The position numbers and the translations under genes are program-made. DNA of 64,000 bases from Mytilisepta virgata (lineage: Eukaryota; Mollusca; Bivalvia; Mytilida; Mytilidae): NCBI GenBank assembly GCA_028015205.1, contig JAPWFG010000060.1, forward strand, positions 1-64,000, read 5' to 3'. Below, in pieces: positions 21,284 to 34,215 of the stretch (its first letter is position 1; each line of letters starts with the position of its first letter). A model generated the notes under the pieces. It saw only the letters and a program-made list of their open reading frames with translations, did no database searches and was not told the origin of the DNA.

Positions 21284-21674
21284 TATGTCTTAAAAAGTGA
21301 AAAATAATCCTTTTATCGCCGCCATCTCTCCAAGTGCAAAAACAAACTAGATTTTGCGTTTATTTTGAAAATGATGTATTTCTTTCAATTCCGGCCTTTA
21401 TTTAAAATAAATGTAGAATTCTTCTATAGGTTATATCCATTGTATTCCCTTCATCCGTTCGGAGAGTTTCCATTTTTGATGCAGGCATATATCTTTTTCT
21501 TCTCTAGTTTCAAAGTTATTCTCTCAGTGACTTTGACAAATGTTTAAAAAGTGTGTAGAAAGCACTAGAATACATTATGGTCATCGACGAGTTATAGCGG
21601 GATAACCTGAGGTCAGTATTGCATGTTTAAGTAAGTTCAAGAATAAGTATGAAAATTATGACAACTTTGGGTAT

Positions 21675-21747
21675 GTCCTCGTAGCGCAGGGGATAGCGCG
21701 CTGGACTTCTAATCCAGAGGTCGCGGGTTCGAATCCCGCCGAGGATG
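21675..21747 (+). tRNA. tRNA-Arg-TCT: tRNA-Arg(TCT), unit 26
   Basis: Intact, as 202-274. Confidence 0.97.

Positions 21748-22072
21748 GTGTTAATTTTTTGTAACTTCATTTTGGATCTCAGTGTATTGGTGTTTACAGC
21801 ACTACCATTTAATAAACGTTCTAGTTGATATGATCAAATATCTCTAATATGTTCTCCTGACAATGTTTTTTTCTGATACATTTATTTACGACTGCAGCAT
21901 TTCATACCGTGAACAATGCATTCAAATTTAGAAGTAAAAGGTAAAACCAAAGTCATTCTAATTTTGTATTTGGTTGGTAAAATTTTAATAATTTTCTCCT
22001 AGTGACCACAAATTCACCCTCCAGATACTAGCCAACAGCCAATAATCAAAGAACCCCGAGAAAAAAATACTC

Positions 22073-22145
22073 TGGAGAATCCGGGCATCGATCCCGGTAC
22101 CTCCCGCATGCTAAGCGGGCGCTCTACCATTTGAGCTAATTCCCC
22073..22145 (-). tRNA. tRNA-Ala-AGC: tRNA-Ala(AGC), unit 26
   Basis: Intact, as 600-672. A795. Confidence 0.97.

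Positions 22146-22536
22146 TATGTCTTAAAAAGTGAAAAATAATCCTTTTATCGCCGCCATCTCTCCAAGTGCA
22201 AAAACAAACTAGATTTTGCGTTTATTTTGAAAATGATGTATTTCTTTCAATTCCGGCCTTTATTTAAAATAAATGTAGAATTCTTCTATAGGTTATATCC
22301 ATTGTATTCCCTTCATCCGTTCGGAGAGTTTCCATTTTTGATGCAGGCATATATCTTTTTCTTCTCTAGTTTCAAAGTTATTCTCTCAGTGACTTTGACA
22401 AATGTTTAAAAAGTGTGTAGAAAGCACTAGAATACATTATGGTCATCGACGAGTTATAGCGGGATAACCTGAGGTCAGTATTGCATGTTTAAGTAAGTTC
22501 AAGAATAAGTATGAAAATTATGACAACTTTGGGTAT

Positions 22537-22609
22537 GTCCTCGTAGCGCAGGGGATAGCGCGCTGGACTTCTAATCCAGAGGTCGCGGGTTCGAATCCCG
22601 CCGAGGATG
22537..22609 (+). tRNA. tRNA-Arg-TCT: tRNA-Arg(TCT), unit 27
   Basis: Intact, as 202-274. First unit of the three-unit module. Confidence 0.97.

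Positions 22610-22934
22610 GTGTTAATTTTTTGTAACTTCATTTTGGATCTCAGTGTATTGGTGTTTACAGCACTACCATTTAATAAACGTTCTAGTTGATATGATCAAA
22701 TATCTCTAATATGTTCTCCTGACAATGTTTTTTTCTGATACATTTATTTACGACTGCAGCATTTCATACCGTGAACAATGCATTCAAATTTAGAAGTAAA
22801 AGGTAAAACCAAAGTCATTCTAATTTTGTATTTGGTTGGTAAAATTTTAATAATTTTCTCCTAGTGACCACAAATTCACCCTCCAGATACTAGCCAACAG
22901 CCAATAATCAAAGAACCCCGAGAAAAAAATACTC

Positions 22935-23007
22935 TGGAGAATCCGGGCATCGATCCCGGTACCTCCCGCATGCTAAGCGGGCGCTCTACCATTTGAGCTA
23001 ATTCCCC
22935..23007 (-). tRNA. tRNA-Ala-AGC: tRNA-Ala(AGC), unit 27
   Basis: Intact, as 600-672. A795, G lost. Confidence 0.97.

Positions 23008-23397
23008 TATGTCTTAAAAAGTGAAAAATAATCCTTTTATCGCCGCCATCTCTCCAAGTGCAAAAACAAACTAGATTTTGCGTTTATTTTGAAAATGATG
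23101 TATTTCTTTCAATTCCGGCCTTTATTTAAAATAAATGTAGAATTCTTCTATAGTTATATCCATTGTATTCCCTTCATCCGTTCGGAGAGTTTCCATTTTT
23201 GATGCAGGCATATATCTTTTTCTTCTCTAGTTTCAAAGTTATTCTCTCAGTGACTTTGACAAATGTTTAAAAAGTGTGTAGAAAGCACTAGAATACATTA
23301 TGGTCATCGACGAGTTATAGCGGGATAACCTGAGGTCAGTATTGCATGTTTAAGTAAGTTCAAGAATAAGTATGAAAATTATGACAACTTTGGGTAT

Positions 23398-23470
23398 GTC
23401 CTCGTAGCGCAGGGGATAGCGCGCTGGACTTCTAATCCAGAGGTCGCGGGTTCGAATCCCGCCGAGGATG
23398..23470 (+). tRNA. tRNA-Arg-TCT: tRNA-Arg(TCT), unit 28
   Basis: Intact, as 202-274. Spacer has A440T. Confidence 0.97.

Positions 23471-23795
23471 GTGTTAATTTTTTGTAACTTCATTTTGGAT
23501 CTCAGTGTATTGGTGTTTACAGCACTACCATTTAATAAACGTTCTAGTTGATATGATCAAATATCTCTAATATGTTCTCCTGACAATGTTTTTTTCTGAT
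23601 ACATTTATTTACGACTGCAGCATTTCATACCGTGATCAATGCATTCAAATTTAGAAGTAAAAGGTAAAACCAAAGTCATTCTAATTTTGTATTTGGTTGG
23701 TAAAATTTTAATAATTTTCTCCTAGTGACCACAAATTCACCCTCCAGATACTAGCCAACAGCCAATAATCAAAGAACCCCGAGAAAAAAATACTC

Positions 23796-23868
23796 TGGAG
23801 AATCCGGGCATCGATCCCGGTACCTCCCGCATGCTAAGCGGGCGCTCTACCATTTGAGCTAATTCCCC
23796..23868 (-). tRNA. tRNA-Ala-AGC: tRNA-Ala(AGC), unit 28
   Basis: Intact, as 600-672. T795. Confidence 0.97.

Positions 23869-24259
23869 TATGTCTTAAAAAGTGAAAAATAATCCTTTTA
23901 TCGCCGCCATCTCTCCAAGTGCAAAAACAAACTAGATTTTGCGTTTATTTTGAAAATGATGTATTTCTTTCAATTCCGGCCTTTATTTAATATAAATGTA
24001 GAATTCTTCTATAGGTTATATCCATTGTATTCCCTTCATCCGTTCGGAGAGTTTCCATTTTTGATGCAGGCATATATCTTTTTCTTCTCTAGTTTCAAAG
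24101 TTATTCTCTCAGTGACTTTGACAAATGTTTAAAAAGTGTGTAGAAAGCACTAGAATACATTATGGTCATCGACGAGTTATAGCGGGATAACCTGAGGTCA
24201 GTATTGCATGTTTAAGTAAGTTCAAGAATAAGTATGAAAATTATGACAACTTTGGGTAT

Positions 24260-24332
24260 GTCCTCGTAGCGCAGGGGATAGCGCGCTGGACTTCTAATCC
24301 AGAGGTCGCGGGTTCGAATCCCGCCGAGGATG
24260..24332 (+). tRNA. tRNA-Arg-TCT: tRNA-Arg(TCT), unit 29
   Basis: Intact, as 202-274. Spacer has C348T. Confidence 0.97.

Positions 24333-24657
24333 GTGTTAATTTTTTGTAACTTCATTTTGGATCTCAGTGTATTGGTGTTTACAGCACTACCATTTAATAA
24401 ACGTTTTAGTTGATATGATCAAATATCTCTAATATGTTCTCCTGACAATGTTTTTTTCTGATACATTTATTTACGACTGCAGCATTTCATACCGTGAACA
24501 ATGCATTCAAATTTAGAAGTAAAAGGTAAAACCAAAGTCATTCTAATTTTGTATTTGGTTGGTAAAATTTTAATAATTTTCTCCTAGTGACCACAAATTC
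24601 ACCCTCCAGATACTAGCCAACAGCCAATAATCAAAGAACCCCGAGAAAAAAATACTC

Positions 24658-24730
24658 TGGAGAATCCGGGCATCGATCCCGGTACCTCCCGCATGCTAAG
24701 CGGGCGCTCTACCATTTGAGCTAATTCCCC
24658..24730 (-). tRNA. tRNA-Ala-AGC: tRNA-Ala(AGC), unit 29
   Basis: Intact, as 600-672. A795. Confidence 0.97.

Positions 24731-25121
24731 TATGTCTTAAAAAGTGAAAAATAATCCTTTTATCGCCGCCATCTCTCCAAGTGCAAAAACAAACTAGATT
24801 TTGCGTTTATTTTGAAAATGATGTATTTCTTTCAATTCCGGCCTTTATTTAAAATAAATGTAGAATTCTTCTATAGGTTATATCCATTGTATTCCCTTCA
24901 TCCGTTCGGAGAGTTTCCATTTTTGATGCAGGCATATATCTTTTTCTTCTCTAGTTTCAAAGTTATTCTCTCAGTGACTTTGACAAATGTTTAAAAAGTG
25001 TGTAGAAAGCACTAGAATACATTATGGTCATCGACGAGTTATAGCGGGATAACCTGAGGTCAGTATTGCATGTTTAAGTAAGTTCAAGAATAAGTATGAA
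25101 AATTATGACAACTTTGGGTAT

Positions 25122-25194
25122 GTCCTCGTAGCGCAGGGGATAGCGCGCTGGACTTCTAATCCAGAGGTCGCGGGTTCGAATCCCGCCGAGGATG
25122..25194 (+). tRNA. tRNA-Arg-TCT: tRNA-Arg(TCT), unit 30
   Basis: Intact, as 202-274. Confidence 0.97.

Positions 25195-25519
25195 GTGTTA
25201 ATTTTTTGTAACTTCATTTTGGATCTCAGTGTATTGGTGTTTACAGCACTACCATTTAATAAACGTTCTAGTTGATATGATCAAATATCTCTAATATGTT
25301 CTCCTGACAATGTTTTTTTCTGATACATTTATTTACGACTGCAGCATTTCATACCGTGAACAATGCATTCAAATTTAGAAGTAAAAGGTAAAACCAAAGT
25401 CATTCTAATTTTGTATTTGGTTGGTAAAATTTTAATAATTTTCTCCTAGTGACCACAAATTCACCCTCCAGATACTAGCCAACAGCCAATAATCAAAGAA
25501 CCCCGAGAAAAAAATACTC

Positions 25520-25592
25520 TGGAGAATCCGGGCATCGATCCCGGTACCTCCCGCATGCTAAGCGGGCGCTCTACCATTTGAGCTAATTCCCC
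25520..25592 (-). tRNA. tRNA-Ala-AGC: tRNA-Ala(AGC), unit 30
   Basis: Intact, as 600-672. T795. Confidence 0.97.

Positions 25593-25983
25593 TATGTCTT
25601 AAAAAGTGAAAAATAATCCTTTTATCGCCGCCATCTCTCCAAGTGCAAAAACAAACTAGATTTTGCGTTTATTTTGAAAATGATGTATTTCTTTCAATTC
25701 CGGCCTTTATTTAATATAAATGTAGAATTCTTCTATAGGTTATATCCATTGTATTCCCTTCATCCGTTCGGAGAGTTTCCATTTTTGATGCAGGCATATA
25801 TCTTTTTCTTCTCTAGTTTCAAAGTTATTCTCTCAGTGACTTTGACAAATGTTTAAAAAGTGTGTAGAAAGCACTAGAATACATTATGGTCATCGACGAG
25901 TTATAGCGGGATAACCTGAGGTCAGTATTGCATGTTTAAGTAAGTTCAAGAATAAGTATGAAAATTATGACAACTTTGGGTAT

Positions 25984-26056
25984 GTCCTCGTAGCGCAGGG
26001 GATAGCGCGCTGGACTTCTAATCCAGAGGTCGCGGGTTCGAATCCCGCCGAGGATG
25984..26056 (+). tRNA. tRNA-Arg-TCT: tRNA-Arg(TCT), unit 31
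   Basis: Intact, as 202-274. Spacer has C348T. Confidence 0.97.

Positions 26057-26381
26057 GTGTTAATTTTTTGTAACTTCATTTTGGATCTCAGTGTATTGGT
26101 GTTTACAGCACTACCATTTAATAAACGTTTTAGTTGATATGATCAAATATCTCTAATATGTTCTCCTGACAATGTTTTTTTCTGATACATTTATTTACGA
26201 CTGCAGCATTTCATACCGTGAACAATGCATTCAAATTTAGAAGTAAAAGGTAAAACCAAAGTCATTCTAATTTTGTATTTGGTTGGTAAAATTTTAATAA
26301 TTTTCTCCTAGTGACCACAAATTCACCCTCCAGATACTAGCCAACAGCCAATAATCAAAGAACCCCGAGAAAAAAATACTC

Positions 26382-26454
26382 TGGAGAATCCGGGCATCGA
26401 TCCCGGTACCTCCCGCATGCTAAGCGGGCGCTCTACCATTTGAGCTAATTCCCC
26382..26454 (-). tRNA. tRNA-Ala-AGC: tRNA-Ala(AGC), unit 31
   Basis: Intact, as 600-672. A795. Confidence 0.97.

Positions 26455-26845
26455 TATGTCTTAAAAAGTGAAAAATAATCCTTTTATCGCCGCCATCTCT
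26501 CCAAGTGCAAAAACAAACTAGATTTTGCGTTTATTTTGAAAATGATGTATTTCTTTCAATTCCGGCCTTTATTTAAAATAAATGTAGAATTCTTCTATAG
26601 GTTATATCCATTGTATTCCCTTCATCCGTTCGGAGAGTTTCCATTTTTGATGCAGGCATATATCTTTTTCTTCTCTAGTTTCAAAGTTATTCTCTCAGTG
26701 ACTTTGACAAATGTTTAAAAAGTGTGTAGAAAGCACTAGAATACATTATGGTCATCGACGAGTTATAGCGGGATAACCTGAGGTCAGTATTGCATGTTTA
26801 AGTAAGTTCAAGAATAAGTATGAAAATTATGACAACTTTGGGTAT

Positions 26846-26918
26846 GTCCTCGTAGCGCAGGGGATAGCGCGCTGGACTTCTAATCCAGAGGTCGCGGGTT
26901 CGAATCCCGCCGAGGATG
26846..26918 (+). tRNA. tRNA-Arg-TCT: tRNA-Arg(TCT), unit 32
   Basis: Intact, as 202-274. Extra-T unit, 863 bp. Confidence 0.97.

Positions 26919-27244
26919 GTGTTAATTTTTTGTAACTTCATTTTGGATCTCAGTGTATTGGTGTTTACAGCACTACCATTTAATAAACGTTCTAGTTGAT
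27001 ATGATCAAATATCTCTAATATGTTCTCCTGACAATGTTTTTTTCTGATACATTTATTTACGACTGCAGCATTTCATACCGTGAACAATGCATTCAAATTT
27101 TAGAAGTAAAAGGTAAAACCAAAGTCATTCTAATTTTGTATTTGGTTGGTAAAATTTTAATAATTTTCTCCTAGTGACCACAAATTCACCCTCCAGATAC
27201 TAGCCAACAGCCAATAATCAAAGAACCCCGAGAAAAAAATACTC

Positions 27245-27317
27245 TGGAGAATCCGGGCATCGATCCCGGTACCTCCCGCATGCTAAGCGGGCGCTCTACC
27301 ATTTGAGCTAATTCCCC
27245..27317 (-). tRNA. tRNA-Ala-AGC: tRNA-Ala(AGC), unit 32
   Basis: Intact, as 600-672. T795. Confidence 0.97.

Positions 27318-27708
27318 TATGTCTTAAAAAGTGAAAAATAATCCTTTTATCGCCGCCATCTCTCCAAGTGCAAAAACAAACTAGATTTTGCGTTTATTTT
27401 GAAAATGATGTATTTCTTTCAATTCCGGCCTTTATTTAATATAAATGTAGAATTCTTCTATAGGTTATATCCATTGTATTCCCTTCATCCGTTCGGAGAG
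27501 TTTCCATTTTTGATGCAGGCATATATCTTTTTCTTCTCTAGTTTCAAAGTTATTCTCTCAGTGACTTTGACAAATGTTTAAAAAGTGTGTAGAAAGCACT
27601 AGAATACATTATGGTCATCGACGAGTTATAGCGGGATAACCTGAGGTCAGTATTGCATGTTTAAGTAAGTTCAAGAATAAGTATGAAAATTATGACAACT
27701 TTGGGTAT

Positions 27709-27781
27709 GTCCTCGTAGCGCAGGGGATAGCGCGCTGGACTTCTAATCCAGAGGTCGCGGGTTCGAATCCCGCCGAGGATG
27709..27781 (+). tRNA. tRNA-Arg-TCT: tRNA-Arg(TCT), unit 33
   Basis: Intact, as 202-274. Confidence 0.97.

Positions 27782-28106
27782 GTGTTAATTTTTTGTAACT
27801 TCATTTTGGATCTCAGTGTATTGGTGTTTACAGCACTACCATTTAATAAACGTTCTAGTTGATATGATCAAATATCTCTAATATGTTCTCCTGACAATGT
27901 TTTTTTCTGATACATTTATTTACGACTGCAGCATTTCATACCGTGAACAATGCATTCAAATTTAGAAGTAAAAGGTAAAACCAAAGTCATTCTAATTTTG
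28001 TATTTGGTTGGTAAAATTTTAATAATTTTCTCCTAGTGACCACAAATTCACCCTCCAGATACTAGCCAACAGCCAATAATCAAAGAACCCCGAGAAAAAA
28101 ATACTC

Positions 28107-28179
28107 TGGAGAATCCGGGCATCGATCCCGGTACCTCCCGCATGCTAAGCGGGCGCTCTACCATTTGAGCTAATTCCCC
28107..28179 (-). tRNA. tRNA-Ala-AGC: tRNA-Ala(AGC), unit 33
   Basis: Intact, as 600-672. A795. Confidence 0.97.

Positions 28180-28570
28180 TATGTCTTAAAAAGTGAAAAA
28201 TAATCCTTTTATCGCCGCCATCTCTCCAAGTGCAAAAACAAACTAGATTTTGCGTTTATTTTGAAAATGATGTATTTCTTTCAATTCCGGCCTTTATTTA
28301 AAATAAATGTAGAATTCTTCTATAGGTTATATCCATTGTATTCCCTTCATCCGTTCGGAGAGTTTCCATTTTTGATGCAGGCATATATCTTTTTCTTCTC
28401 TAGTTTCAAAGTTATTCTCTCAGTGACTTTGACAAATGTTTAAAAAGTGTGTAGAAAGCACTAGAATACATTATGGTCATCGACGAGTTATAGCGGGATA
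28501 ACCTGAGGTCAGTATTGCATGTTTAAGTAAGTTCAAGAATAAGTATGAAAATTATGACAACTTTGGGTAT

Positions 28571-28643
28571 GTCCTCGTAGCGCAGGGGATAGCGCGCTGG
28601 ACTTCTAATCCAGAGGTCGCGGGTTCGAATCCCGCCGAGGATG
28571..28643 (+). tRNA. tRNA-Arg-TCT: tRNA-Arg(TCT), unit 34
   Basis: Intact, as 202-274. Confidence 0.97.

Positions 28644-28968
28644 GTGTTAATTTTTTGTAACTTCATTTTGGATCTCAGTGTATTGGTGTTTACAGCACTA
28701 CCATTTAATAAACGTTCTAGTTGATATGATCAAATATCTCTAATATGTTCTCCTGACAATGTTTTTTTCTGATACATTTATTTACGACTGCAGCATTTCA
28801 TACCGTGAACAATGCATTCAAATTTAGAAGTAAAAGGTAAAACCAAAGTCATTCTAATTTTGTATTTGGTTGGTAAAATTTTAATAATTTTCTCCTAGTG
28901 ACCACAAATTCACCCTCCAGATACTAGCCAACAGCCAATAATCAAAGAACCCCGAGAAAAAAATACTC

Positions 28969-29041
28969 TGGAGAATCCGGGCATCGATCCCGGTACCTCC
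29001 CGCATGCTAAGCGGGCGCTCTACCATTTGAGCTAATTCCCC
28969..29041 (-). tRNA. tRNA-Ala-AGC: tRNA-Ala(AGC), unit 34
   Basis: Intact, as 600-672. A795. Confidence 0.97.

Positions 29042-29432
29042 TATGTCTTAAAAAGTGAAAAATAATCCTTTTATCGCCGCCATCTCTCCAAGTGCAAAAA
29101 CAAACTAGATTTTGCGTTTATTTTGAAAATGATGTATTTCTTTCAATTCCGGCCTTTATTTAAAATAAATGTAGAATTCTTCTATAGGTTATATCCATTG
29201 TATTCCCTTCATCCGTTCGGAGAGTTTCCATTTTTGATGCAGGCATATATCTTTTTCTTCTCTAGTTTCAAAGTTATTCTCTCAGTGACTTTGACAAATG
29301 TTTAAAAAGTGTGTAGAAAGCACTAGAATACATTATGGTCATCGACGAGTTATAGCGGGATAACCTGAGGTCAGTATTGCATGTTTAAGTAAGTTCAAGA
29401 ATAAGTATGAAAATTATGACAACTTTGGGTAT

Positions 29433-29505
29433 GTCCTCGTAGCGCAGGGGATAGCGCGCTGGACTTCTAATCCAGAGGTCGCGGGTTCGAATCCCGCCGA
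29501 GGATG
29433..29505 (+). tRNA. tRNA-Arg-TCT: tRNA-Arg(TCT), unit 35
   Basis: Intact, as 202-274. Confidence 0.97.

Positions 29506-29830
29506 GTGTTAATTTTTTGTAACTTCATTTTGGATCTCAGTGTATTGGTGTTTACAGCACTACCATTTAATAAACGTTCTAGTTGATATGATCAAATATC
29601 TCTAATATGTTCTCCTGACAATGTTTTTTTCTGATACATTTATTTACGACTGCAGCATTTCATACCGTGAACAATGCATTCAAATTTAGAAGTAAAAGGT
29701 AAAACCAAAGTCATTCTAATTTTGTATTTGGTTGGTAAAATTTTAATAATTTTCTCCTAGTGACCACAAATTCACCCTCCAGATACTAGCCAACAGCCAA
29801 TAATCAAAGAACCCCGAGAAAAAAATACTC

Positions 29831-29903
29831 TGGAGAATCCGGGCATCGATCCCGGTACCTCCCGCATGCTAAGCGGGCGCTCTACCATTTGAGCTAATTC
29901 CCC
29831..29903 (-). tRNA. tRNA-Ala-AGC: tRNA-Ala(AGC), unit 35
   Basis: Intact, as 600-672. A795. 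Confidence 0.97.

Positions 29904-30294
29904 TATGTCTTAAAAAGTGAAAAATAATCCTTTTATCGCCGCCATCTCTCCAAGTGCAAAAACAAACTAGATTTTGCGTTTATTTTGAAAATGATGTATT
30001 TCTTTCAATTCCGGCCTTTATTTAAAATAAATGTAGAATTCTTCTATAGGTTATATCCATTGTATTCCCTTCATCCGTTCGGAGAGTTTCCATTTTTGAT
30101 GCAGGCATATATCTTTTTCTTCTCTAGTTTCAAAGTTATTCTCTCAGTGACTTTGACAAATGTTTAAAAAGTGTGTAGAAAGCACTAGAATACATTATGG
30201 TCATCGACGAGTTATAGCGGGATAACCTGAGGTCAGTATTGCATGTTTAAGTAAGTTCAAGAATAAGTATGAAAATTATGACAACTTTGGGTAT

Positions 30295-30367
30295 GTCCTC
30301 GTAGCGCAGGGGATAGCGCGCTGGACTTCTAATCCAGAGGTCGCGGGTTCGAATCCCGCCGAGGATG
30295..30367 (+). tRNA. tRNA-Arg-TCT: tRNA-Arg(TCT), unit 36
   Basis: Intact, as 202-274. Extra-T unit, 863 bp. Confidence 0.97.

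Positions 30368-30693
30368 GTGTTAATTTTTTGTAACTTCATTTTGGATCTC
30401 AGTGTATTGGTGTTTACAGCACTACCATTTAATAAACGTTCTAGTTGATATGATCAAATATCTCTAATATGTTCTCCTGACAATGTTTTTTTCTGATACA
30501 TTTATTTACGACTGCAGCATTTCATACCGTGAACAATGCATTCAAATTTTAGAAGTAAAAGGTAAAACCAAAGTCATTCTAATTTTGTATTTGGTTGGTA
30601 AAATTTTAATAATTTTCTCCTAGTGACCACAAATTCACCCTCCAGATACTAGCCAACAGCCAATAATCAAAGAACCCCGAGAAAAAAATACTC

Positions 30694-30766
30694 TGGAGAA
30701 TCCGGGCATCGATCCCGGTACCTCCCGCATGCTAAGCGGGCGCTCTACCATTTGAGCTAATTCCCC
30694..30766 (-). tRNA. tRNA-Ala-AGC: tRNA-Ala(AGC), unit 36
   Basis: Intact, as 600-672. T795. Confidence 0.97.

Positions 30767-31157
30767 TATGTCTTAAAAAGTGAAAAATAATCCTTTTATC
30801 GCCGCCATCTCTCCAAGTGCAAAAACAAACTAGATTTTGCGTTTATTTTGAAAATGATGTATTTCTTTCAATTCCGGCCTTTATTTAATATAAATGTAGA
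30901 ATTCTTCTATAGGTTATATCCATTGTATTCCCTTCATCCGTTCGGAGAGTTTCCATTTTTGATGCAGGCATATATCTTTTTCTTCTCTAGTTTCAAAGTT
31001 ATTCTCTCAGTGACTTTGACAAATGTTTAAAAAGTGTGTAGAAAGCACTAGAATACATTATGGTCATCGACGAGTTATAGCGGGATAACCTGAGGTCAGT
31101 ATTGCATGTTTAAGTAAGTTCAAGAATAAGTATGAAAATTATGACAACTTTGGGTAT

Positions 31158-31230
31158 GTCCTCGTAGCGCAGGGGATAGCGCGCTGGACTTCTAATCCAG
31201 AGGTCGCGGGTTCGAATCCCGCCGAGGATG
31158..31230 (+). tRNA. tRNA-Arg-TCT: tRNA-Arg(TCT), unit 37
   Basis: Intact, as 202-274. Confidence 0.97.

Positions 31231-31555
31231 GTGTTAATTTTTTGTAACTTCATTTTGGATCTCAGTGTATTGGTGTTTACAGCACTACCATTTAATAAAC
31301 GTTCTAGTTGATATGATCAAATATCTCTAATATGTTCTCCTGACAATGTTTTTTTCTGATACATTTATTTACGACTGCAGCATTTCATACCGTGAACAAT
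31401 GCATTCAAATTTAGAAGTAAAAGGTAAAACCAAAGTCATTCTAATTTTGTATTTGGTTGGTAAAATTTTAATAATTTTCTCCTAGTGACCACAAATTCAC
31501 CCTCCAGATACTAGCCAACAGCCAATAATCAAAGAACCCCGAGAAAAAAATACTC

Positions 31556-31628
31556 TGGAGAATCCGGGCATCGATCCCGGTACCTCCCGCATGCTAAGCG
31601 GGCGCTCTACCATTTGAGCTAATTCCCC
31556..31628 (-). tRNA. tRNA-Ala-AGC: tRNA-Ala(AGC), unit 37
   Basis: Intact, as 600-672. A795. Confidence 0.97.

Positions 31629-32019
31629 TATGTCTTAAAAAGTGAAAAATAATCCTTTTATCGCCGCCATCTCTCCAAGTGCAAAAACAAACTAGATTTT
31701 GCGTTTATTTTGAAAATGATGTATTTCTTTCAATTCCGGCCTTTATTTAAAATAAATGTAGAATTCTTCTATAGGTTATATCCATTGTATTCCCTTCATC
31801 CGTTCGGAGAGTTTCCATTTTTGATGCAGGCATATATCTTTTTCTTCTCTAGTTTCAAAGTTATTCTCTCAGTGACTTTGACAAATGTTTAAAAAGTGTG
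31901 TAGAAAGCACTAGAATACATTATGGTCATCGACGAGTTATAGCGGGATAACCTGAGGTCAGTATTGCATGTTTAAGTAAGTTCAAGAATAAGTATGAAAA
32001 TTATGACAACTTTGGGTAT

Positions 32020-32092
32020 GTCCTCGTAGCGCAGGGGATAGCGCGCTGGACTTCTAATCCAGAGGTCGCGGGTTCGAATCCCGCCGAGGATG
32020..32092 (+). tRNA. tRNA-Arg-TCT: tRNA-Arg(TCT), unit 38
   Basis: Intact, as 202-274. Extra-T unit, 863 bp. Confidence 0.97.

Positions 32093-32418
32093 GTGTTAAT
32101 TTTTTGTAACTTCATTTTGGATCTCAGTGTATTGGTGTTTACAGCACTACCATTTAATAAACGTTCTAGTTGATATGATCAAATATCTCTAATATGTTCT
32201 CCTGACAATGTTTTTTTCTGATACATTTATTTACGACTGCAGCATTTCATACCGTGAACAATGCATTCAAATTTTAGAAGTAAAAGGTAAAACCAAAGTC
32301 ATTCTAATTTTGTATTTGGTTGGTAAAATTTTAATAATTTTCTCCTAGTGACCACAAATTCACCCTCCAGATACTAGCCAACAGCCAATAATCAAAGAAC
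32401 CCCGAGAAAAAAATACTC

Positions 32419-32491
32419 TGGAGAATCCGGGCATCGATCCCGGTACCTCCCGCATGCTAAGCGGGCGCTCTACCATTTGAGCTAATTCCCC
32419..32491 (-). tRNA. tRNA-Ala-AGC: tRNA-Ala(AGC), unit 38
   Basis: Intact, as 600-672. T795. Confidence 0.97.

Positions 32492-32882
32492 TATGTCTTA
32501 AAAAGTGAAAAATAATCCTTTTATCGCCGCCATCTCTCCAAGTGCAAAAACAAACTAGATTTTGCGTTTATTTTGAAAATGATGTATTTCTTTCAATTCC
32601 GGCCTTTATTTAATATAAATGTAGAATTCTTCTATAGGTTATATCCATTGTATTCCCTTCATCCGTTCGGAGAGTTTCCATTTTTGATGCAGGCATATAT
32701 CTTTTTCTTCTCTAGTTTCAAAGTTATTCTCTCAGTGACTTTGACAAATGTTTAAAAAGTGTGTAGAAAGCACTAGAATACATTATGGTCATCGACGAGT
32801 TATAGCGGGATAACCTGAGGTCAGTATTGCATGTTTAAGTAAGTTCAAGAATAAGTATGAAAATTATGACAACTTTGGGTAT

Positions 32883-32955
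32883 GTCCTCGTAGCGCAGGGG
32901 ATAGCGCGCTGGACTTCTAATCCAGAGGTCGCGGGTTCGAATCCCGCCGAGGATG
32883..32955 (+). tRNA. tRNA-Arg-TCT: tRNA-Arg(TCT), unit 39
   Basis: Intact, as 202-274. Confidence 0.97.

Positions 32956-33280
32956 GTGTTAATTTTTTGTAACTTCATTTTGGATCTCAGTGTATTGGTG
33001 TTTACAGCACTACCATTTAATAAACGTTCTAGTTGATATGATCAAATATCTCTAATATGTTCTCCTGACAATGTTTTTTTCTGATACATTTATTTACGAC
33101 TGCAGCATTTCATACCGTGAACAATGCATTCAAATTTAGAAGTAAAAGGTAAAACCAAAGTCATTCTAATTTTGTATTTGGTTGGTAAAATTTTAATAAT
33201 TTTCTCCTAGTGACCACAAATTCACCCTCCAGATACTAGCCAACAGCCAATAATCAAAGAACCCCGAGAAAAAAATACTC

Positions 33281-33353
33281 TGGAGAATCCGGGCATCGAT
33301 CCCGGTACCTCCCGCATGCTAAGCGGGCGCTCTACCATTTGAGCTAATTCCCC
33281..33353 (-). tRNA. 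tRNA-Ala-AGC: tRNA-Ala(AGC), unit 39
   Basis: Intact, as 600-672. A795. Confidence 0.97.

Positions 33354-33744
33354 TATGTCTTAAAAAGTGAAAAATAATCCTTTTATCGCCGCCATCTCTC
33401 CAAGTGCAAAAACAAACTAGATTTTGCGTTTATTTTGAAAATGATGTATTTCTTTCAATTCCGGCCTTTATTTAAAATAAATGTAGAATTCTTCTATAGG
33501 TTATATCCATTGTATTCCCTTCATCCGTTCGGAGAGTTTCCATTTTTGATGCAGGCATATATCTTTTTCTTCTCTAGTTTCAAAGTTATTCTCTCAGTGA
33601 CTTTGACAAATGTTTAAAAAGTGTGTAGAAAGCACTAGAATACATTATGGTCATCGACGAGTTATAGCGGGATAACCTGAGGTCAGTATTGCATGTTTAA
33701 GTAAGTTCAAGAATAAGTATGAAAATTATGACAACTTTGGGTAT

Positions 33745-33817
33745 GTCCTCGTAGCGCAGGGGATAGCGCGCTGGACTTCTAATCCAGAGGTCGCGGGTTC
33801 GAATCCCGCCGAGGATG
33745..33817 (+). tRNA. tRNA-Arg-TCT: tRNA-Arg(TCT), unit 40
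   Basis: Intact, as 202-274. Confidence 0.97.

Positions 33818-34142
33818 GTGTTAATTTTTTGTAACTTCATTTTGGATCTCAGTGTATTGGTGTTTACAGCACTACCATTTAATAAACGTTCTAGTTGATA
33901 TGATCAAATATCTCTAATATGTTCTCCTGACAATGTTTTTTTCTGATACATTTATTTACGACTGCAGCATTTCATACCGTGAACAATGCATTCAAATTTA
34001 GAAGTAAAAGGTAAAACCAAAGTCATTCTAATTTTGTATTTGGTTGGTAAAATTTTAATAATTTTCTCCTAGTGACCACAAATTCACCCTCCAGATACTA
34101 GCCAACAGCCAATAATCAAAGAACCCCGAGAAAAAAATACTC

Positions 34143-34215
34143 TGGAGAATCCGGGCATCGATCCCGGTACCTCCCGCATGCTAAGCGGGCGCTCTACCAT
34201 TTGAGCTAATTCCCC
34143..34215 (-). tRNA. tRNA-Ala-AGC: tRNA-Ala(AGC), unit 40
   Basis: Intact, as 600-672. A795. Confidence 0.97.

Larger units (their letters stand above)
22537..25121. 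repeat. Three-unit module, first occurrence
   Basis: Units 27-29 are, in order, a G-loss unit (A795), an A440T unit (T795) and a C348T unit (A795), 2585 bp in total. The same ordered set recurs at 36332-38916, 13.8 kb away, with units of other types in between. Confidence 0.88.
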